Assembly: GCF_000157895.3 (NCBI RefSeq)
Contig: NC_022663.1
Coordinates: 372,001-436,000 of the forward strand
Length of the DNA stretch: 64,000 nucleotides
Reading direction: 5' to 3'
Origin: Mycobacterium kansasii ATCC 12478
GTDB lineage: Bacteria; Actinomycetota; Actinomycetes; Mycobacteriales; Mycobacteriaceae
Positions within the stretch are counted from its first letter, which is position 1. The number at the start of each line of letters is the position of its first letter. Made by a program: the position numbers and the translations under genes. Below the pieces are notes generated by a model. That model saw only the letters and a list, made by a program, of their open reading frames with translations. It had not been told where the DNA came from and did no database searches. Shown piece after piece: positions 60,544 to 64,000 of this stretch.

Positions 60544-61379
60544 GCCCGGAGCGTCGGCGGGCAGCCGTTCGTCACCTCCAGCGTGTGCTGGGGGTCAGCG
60601 AACGGTTCGCCTGCCGCGTGACCGGGCAGCATCGGGCCACCCAACGCCACGAACCCGCCGCCGAGACTGCCCAGGACCCCGATGCCGGCTTGCGGGCCTG
60701 GCTGCGCCGCTACGCCAAAGACCATCCGCGGCGTGGGTTTCGGCCCGCTTATCACGATGCCCGCGCTGAAGGTTGGCAAGTCAATCACAAGAAGGTGCAA
60801 CGGCTCTGGCGTGAGGAAGGCTTGCGCGTGCCGCAGCGGCGGCGCCGTAAACGACGCGGTAGCTCCACCGCCCGGCCCGAGGTATGCGCCGATGCCCCCA
60901 ACCGGGTCTGGGCCGTGGACTTTCAGTTCGATTCCACTACCGATGGGCGCCCGTTCAAGATCGTCTCGATCATCGACGAGTACACCCGCGAATGTCTCGG
61001 CGACAAGGTAGACCGCAGCATCACCGGCGAGGACCTCATCGACGAACTTGACCGCATCGCCGCTCAACGCGGTACCTATCCGAACGTGCTCAGATGTGAC
61101 AACGGACCCGAATTAGCCTGTGCGGCAATGGCAGACTGGGCCGACGGTCACGTCGGGCTGCACTTTATCCCGCCCGGTGAACCTTGGCGAAACGGCTACG
61201 TCGAATCATTTAACTCCCGCATCCGCGACGAATGCCTCAACATCAACAGCTTCTGGTCTCTAGCCCAGGCCCGCGTGGTCATCAGCGACTGGAAACATGA
61301 CTACAACCATCACCGGCGGCACTCTGCCTTGGGCTACCAAGCCCCCGCCCACTACGCTGCCACCTGCACCCACCAATGA
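60531..61379 (+). CDS. IS3-family transposase OrfB (integrase domain)
   Basis: Entered by -1 frameshift, OrfB adds 282 residues. It has KDHPRRGFRPAYHDARAEGW (HTH_21-like) and WREEGLRVPQRRRRKRRGSS, then the DDE core: VWAVDFQFDSTTDGRPFKIV (Asp), LRCDNGPELACAAMADWADG (Asp) and GYVESFNSRIRDECLNINSF (Glu), ending HHRRHSALGYQAPAHYAATC. It looks complete. The portion from PNRVWAVDF onward is repeated 527 bp downstream. Confidence 0.9.
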   Translation, partial: GKLLGPERRRAAVRHLQRVLGVSERFACRVTGQHRATQRHEPAAETAQDPDAGLRAWLRRYAKDHPRRGFRPAYHDARAEGWQVNHKKVQRLWREEGLRVPQRRRRKRRGSSTARPEVCADAPNRVWAVDFQFDSTTDGRPFKIVSIIDEYTRECLGDKVDRSITGEDLIDELDRIAAQRGTYPNVLRCDNGPELACAAMADWADGHVGLHFIPPGEPWRNGYVESFNSRIRDECLNINSFWSLAQARVVISDWKHDYNHHRRHSALGYQAPAHYAATCTHQ

Positions 61380-61421
61380 ACGACTCTCGTTCGCCGTGGA
61401 CCAGTTCACGGGGTCCGGTCA
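60895..61421. repeat. 527-bp tandem duplication, unit 1
   Basis: Covers the orfB DDE region to just beyond the right end of the IS3 element. Adjacent unit 2 differs, as far as I can see, by a single T-to-C change (Tyr to His in IDEYTREC). Confidence 0.93.
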
Positions 61422-61906
61422 CCCCCAACCGGGTCTGGGCCGTGGACTTTCAGTTCGATTCCACTACCGATGGGCGCCCGTTCAAGATCGTCTCGATCAT
61501 CGACGAGCACACCCGCGAATGTCTCGGCGACAAGGTAGACCGCAGCATCACCGGCGAGGACCTCATCGACGAACTTGACCGCATCGCCGCTCAACGCGGT
61601 ACCTATCCGAACGTGCTCAGATGTGACAACGGACCCGAATTAGCCTGTGCGGCAATGGCAGACTGGGCCGACGGTCACGTCGGGCTGCACTTTATCCCGC
61701 CCGGTGAACCTTGGCGAAACGGCTACGTCGAATCATTTAACTCCCGCATCCGCGACGAATGCCTCAACATCAACAGCTTCTGGTCTCTAGCCCAGGCCCG
61801 CGTGGTCATCAGCGACTGGAAACATGACTACAACCATCACCGGCGGCACTCTGCCTTGGGCTACCAAGCCCCCGCCCACTACGCTGCCACCTGCACCCAC
61901 CAATGA
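61376..61906 (+). pseudogene. Duplicated C-terminal half of the IS3 OrfB
   Basis: A 176-codon frame starts in the IS 3' flank (MNDSRSPWTSSRGPVT) and fuses to PNRVWAVDFQFDSTTDGRPF, then runs to the normal OrfB end. It keeps all three DDE acids but lacks the N-terminal region and OrfA. It is a product of the tandem duplication rather than a real gene. Confidence 0.88.
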
Positions 61907-61948
61907 ACGACTCTCGTTCGCCGTGGACCAGTTCACGGGGTCCGGTCA
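61422..61948. repeat. 527-bp tandem duplication, unit 2
   Basis: Second copy of 60,895-61,421. The right end of the unit lies 4 bp outside the inferred IS end (GGGGTCCG then GTCA). Confidence 0.93.
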
Positions 61949-62072
61949 GCTTGGCTGTCAGCGCTTGACTTTCCCCGCCTGGAGCCAGTACTACACCCCG
62001 GCCGCGGGCGCGTAAGGGCGCACCGGCCACCACGCACCAACCAGCAACATCGACCACTTGCCGGGTCGCAGA

Positions 62073-62600
62073 TCAGCCGCCCCCGCACACGGCCTTCAAC
62101 CGCGCGTCCTTGGTATTGACGTCATCGAGGACTGCCTGTGACTGGGGATCGTCGCGTTGCGAAAAGCTGCCAATTGCATTGGTGTTGGTGTAGGCCTCTG
62201 CCAACGCAAGCGCGGCGGCGCGATCGGTAGGTGCAAGAGCCGGAACGGCATTGACCGCTTGTTGCAGCATTACCGCGCCGTTAACGAGTGCAGCGACTCC
62301 GAGTGCCTGGTTGTCGCCATTGGTTTGTATTTGCACTGCACGCGCCGCCAGCTTGCACACCTCACATAACTTCTGGTGCGCGGAGGCGACTTCAGCGGCT
62401 GTGGAGGTCGGCGGGGCGGACGTTGCCGGGCGTGCCGTTGTTCCGCTCGTAGTAGGGCGAGTGAATGCCACGATCAAGGCCGCCGCGCCCAGCACAATGG
62501 CGATGGCCAAGCCCACAGTGTGCCAAACGCGCGAGCCTGTCCCGGGCTGTCTGGGATGGGTTGGCGTCCATTGACCAGTCGTGGGCGGGAAGGTCGTCAC
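62073..62600 (-). CDS. Membrane-anchored small protein, paralogue 3
   Basis: From the GTG at 62,600 the protein is 175 aa. It has the same layout as paralogues 1 and 2: head MTTFPPTTGQWTPTHPRQPG, membrane helix VGLAIAIVLGAAALIVAFTR, linker, and an external domain (AHQKLCEVCKLAARAVQIQT; RAAALALAEAYTNTNAIGSF) ending ARLKAVCGGG. It carries one more Cys (CEVC) than its relatives. It lies in inverted orientation relative to paralogue 1, as part of the large inverted duplication. The frame open to 62,717 adds only promoter-region codons. Confidence 0.85.
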   Translation of the reverse strand: MTTFPPTTGQWTPTHPRQPGTGSRVWHTVGLAIAIVLGAAALIVAFTRPTTSGTTARPATSAPPTSTAAEVASAHQKLCEVCKLAARAVQIQTNGDNQALGVAALVNGAVMLQQAVNAVPALAPTDRAAALALAEAYTNTNAIGSFSQRDDPQSQAVLDDVNTKDARLKAVCGGG

Positions 62601-62641
62601 TTCAGTGAGGTTATTCCTGCTGCTGCCTGCGCGCACTCCAG
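62601..62641 (-). promoter_or_regulatory. Apparent leaderless promoter of paralogue 3
   Basis: On the minus strand: CTGGAGTGCGC (62,631-62,641), TAACCT (62,608-62,613), then 7 nt to the GTG at 62,600. Spacing is the same as for paralogues 1 and 2. Confidence 0.6.
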
Positions 62642-62654
62642 CGCCTACCGGATC

Positions 62655-63299
62655 GCGGCGACATCGAGGACAGCCACGGCCGCCGAAACATCGCCCCCCG
62701 TTGGGCGAGACGGCCAATCCTCCATACGTCGGTTCTCAGGCGTGAATGGCGACAACCCGTGCAGTAGGGCAGAATTCGCGCGTGGCTTCTTTGTGGTTCA
62801 TGCCCGATGCGATGTGCACCGCAGGTAGCCCGGTAGCTTCTGAAGGGTCGCTACCGTGCTCGGCGCCACACGGTGGACGCGACTACGTTTCTCACCGAAA
62901 TGGATAACCCAAAACCACGGAGGGTGCGGTGCAGCTTCGCTACATAAGCGTCCCGCTGCTGATCGCTGAAGCCGGTGGTGATCCATGGGCGATCAATCAG
63001 AGCCTCCAAGCCGGGCGTCCGGCGCAGATTTCGGGTCTTGCGGAGGCGTTTCATGCGGCAGGTCGGTGCACCGCCGAGGCTGACGCTGCTTTCGATCTGG
63101 CGCGGCGCCGCTTCGAGGCAGCCTGGAATCGCGAGAACGGCGAGCATCCGATCAATGATTCAGCTGAGGTGCAGCGCGTCACCCAGTCGCTGGGCGCCCA
63201 GTCCTTGCAATTACCCAAGATCGGGGTGGACCTGGAAAACATCGCGGCCGCCTTGGCCGAGGCACAACGATCCGCAAGCGGGCAGATCGCAAGACTAGA
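62655..63299. repeat. Right arm of the large inverted duplication
   Basis: Reverse complement of 56,388-57,032. Beyond 63,299 it continues as the uninterrupted version of the IS-broken gene. Inside the arm (below 62,655) the sequence runs straight into the paralogue 3 promoter, which is probably the ancestral junction. Confidence 0.9.
62746..62907 (+). pseudogene. Fossil of a cpnT-like 5' end (right copy)
   Basis: Same 53-codon frame as at 56,941, reading MATTRAVGQNSRVASLWFMP, then DAMCTAGSPVASEG. The PDAM here is closer to PEAM of the intact toxin. It ends 21 bp before the GTG of the large-protein gene. Confidence 0.65.
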
Positions 63300-64000
63300 G
63301 GGTCAGCTGCAGCAACTCGATGACGAAATCGGCCAGGCGGTGACGCTCGAGAGAAACCCTCAGCTCACCGCAGAGGACAGGGCGACACTGGATGCTTTCA
63401 TTCACACGTGCGAACAGGACGCGATTGACGACACCCAGACTGGCCTGGCTGAGCTGCATTCGATTCGCGACGGGTATTCAAACTCCCTGAGAACCGCGGA
63501 GAAAAATCTGGCTGTCGACGGCTACGACCCTTCTCGAATTTGGGGCGTCGACAACCACGAACCCGAGACGCCAGACCAAGCTGAACAAGACGTCCATGAT
63601 GCGCTTGCTGGTGACCAAGGTGCGGCTGGGCGGGTCAATGCTGTATTGGGTTCCATTACCCCCGATCAGTTGGCCGGGAAAGTTCCGTTGACTGCCGAGC
63701 AGGCCTCAGTGTTGAGTCAGTTGCAAGCTCAAGAACACGGCATGTCTGTCGACGCGCTCACGACCGCGGAGCAACGCCTGGGCGCGCAAAGGGGCATGAT
63801 CGCCAATTCCTGGCAGCTGATGAGCAATCCGAATATCAGCTTCCCGAAGACTCAGTTAACCGTTGGCGCCAAGCAGGGTTCCGACACGGTTAAAGGCGGC
63901 GTCACGCAATTGCCTGAAAGCGTCCAGCAAGCGTTGAACTCGCCGGGAGTGCTATTCACGCATCAAATGAACGAGATCGCCGGTATCGTCAAGGACGGGG
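62929..64000 (+). CDS. Large ESX-associated-type protein, uninterrupted second copy, 3' end outside window
   Basis: The GTG at 62,929, behind a GGAGGG site, opens a frame that runs to the right edge (357 codons, no stop). It encodes MQLRYISVPLLIAEAGGDPW and then SASGQIARLEGQLQQLDDEI across the point where the other copy carries the IS. Up to about 63,890 it is nearly identical to the broken gene. After that it diverges: GGVTQLPESVQQALNSPGVL against GGISQLPASVQQALNSPNAI. The helical N-terminus is compatible with ESX export, but no function can be assigned. It is transcribed away from paralogue 3. Confidence 0.88.
   Translation, partial: MQLRYISVPLLIAEAGGDPWAINQSLQAGRPAQISGLAEAFHAAGRCTAEADAAFDLARRRFEAAWNRENGEHPINDSAEVQRVTQSLGAQSLQLPKIGVDLENIAAALAEAQRSASGQIARLEGQLQQLDDEIGQAVTLERNPQLTAEDRATLDAFIHTCEQDAIDDTQTGLAELHSIRDGYSNSLRTAEKNLAVDGYDPSRIWGVDNHEPETPDQAEQDVHDALAGDQGAAGRVNAVLGSITPDQLAGKVPLTAEQASVLSQLQAQEHGMSVDALTTAEQRLGAQRGMIANSWQLMSNPNISFPKTQLTVGAKQGSDTVKGGVTQLPESVQQALNSPGVLFTHQMNEIAGIVKDG

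Larger units (their letters stand above)
60187..61944 (+). mobile_element. IS3-family insertion sequence with an internal partial tandem duplication
   Basis: Probable terminal repeats are TGACCCCGATCGGTTGGTCC on the left and, as reverse complement, CGGACCCCGTGAACTGGTCC on the right; both continue inward with GAGAGTC. The 3' half of the element, from inside orfB to just past the right end, is present twice in tandem. The exact left boundary is uncertain by a few bases and no target duplication is clear. Confidence 0.8.

Noticed and set aside
1..64000. CRISPR arrays, tRNA or rRNA genes
   Set aside because: No regularly spaced short repeats and no tRNA- or rRNA-like sequence was seen. The repeats found are protein-coding, IS-derived or simple tandem copies.

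Overview
The window comes from a slow-growing, high-GC Mycobacterium close to, but outside, the M. tuberculosis complex. The gene order follows the H37Rv block Rv2047c to Rv2075c: pks12, rbpA, ppm1/lnt, fxsA, cobN, cobG-cobH-cobIJ, blaC, sigC, cobK-cobM-cobL. PE_PGRS, PPE-PPW, MmpS/MmpL and CpnT-type genes are also present. An M. kansasii-like species is my inference; I could not run a search. Ortholog names rest on recognised protein sequence and synteny.

Layout. 1-14,062: the 5' part of an Rv2047c-like gene and the two-module, modularly iterative mycoketide synthase Pks12, both on the minus strand. 14,400-21,040: a zinc-finger protein, RbpA, separate ppm1 and lnt genes (fused in M. tuberculosis), an amidohydrolase, FxsA and a dienelactone hydrolase. 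21,250-23,960: two tandem PPE-PPW genes where H37Rv has the zinc-responsive ribosomal paralogues. 24,550-29,060: an Rv2061c-like PPOX protein, a small secreted protein and cobN. 29,060-32,080: a PE_PGRS fossil, an intact PE_PGRS gene and an alpha/beta hydrolase carrying a monooxygenase tail. 32,180-35,390: cobG-cobH-cobIJ. 35,525-38,875: an MmpS/MmpL exporter pair. 39,169-45,378: blaC, then a ZAS-type membrane anti-sigma-like protein that reads without a stop codon into SigC, then SDR-cobL-cobM-cobK with overlapping start and stop codons, and an F420-dependent reductase. 45,317-46,825: an exported PI-PLC-like protein.

The last 17 kb is accessory DNA. It holds a CpnT-like NAD-glycohydrolase toxin with a coupled immunity gene, two lipoprotein genes and a large associated protein gene broken by an IS1634-type element. 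Beyond these lies a large inverted duplication. Its arms are the broken gene (52,425-56,758) and a second copy running off the right edge (62,929-64,000). Both arms carry a fossil of a cpnT 5' end. Between them sit three paralogous membrane-anchored proteins, each behind the same apparent leaderless promoter, and nested IS481- and IS3-family elements, one with an exact 527-bp partial tandem duplication.

How the genes work together. The cob genes are three separate blocks of one aerobic cobalamin pathway. Pks12 makes the mycoketide chain of phosphomycoketide lipids; Ppm1 supplies polyprenyl-phosphomannose and Lnt acylates lipoproteins. The most unusual signals are the anti-sigma/SigC continuous reading frame with a Met/His-rich external loop, and the repeated toxin-associated locus at the right end.
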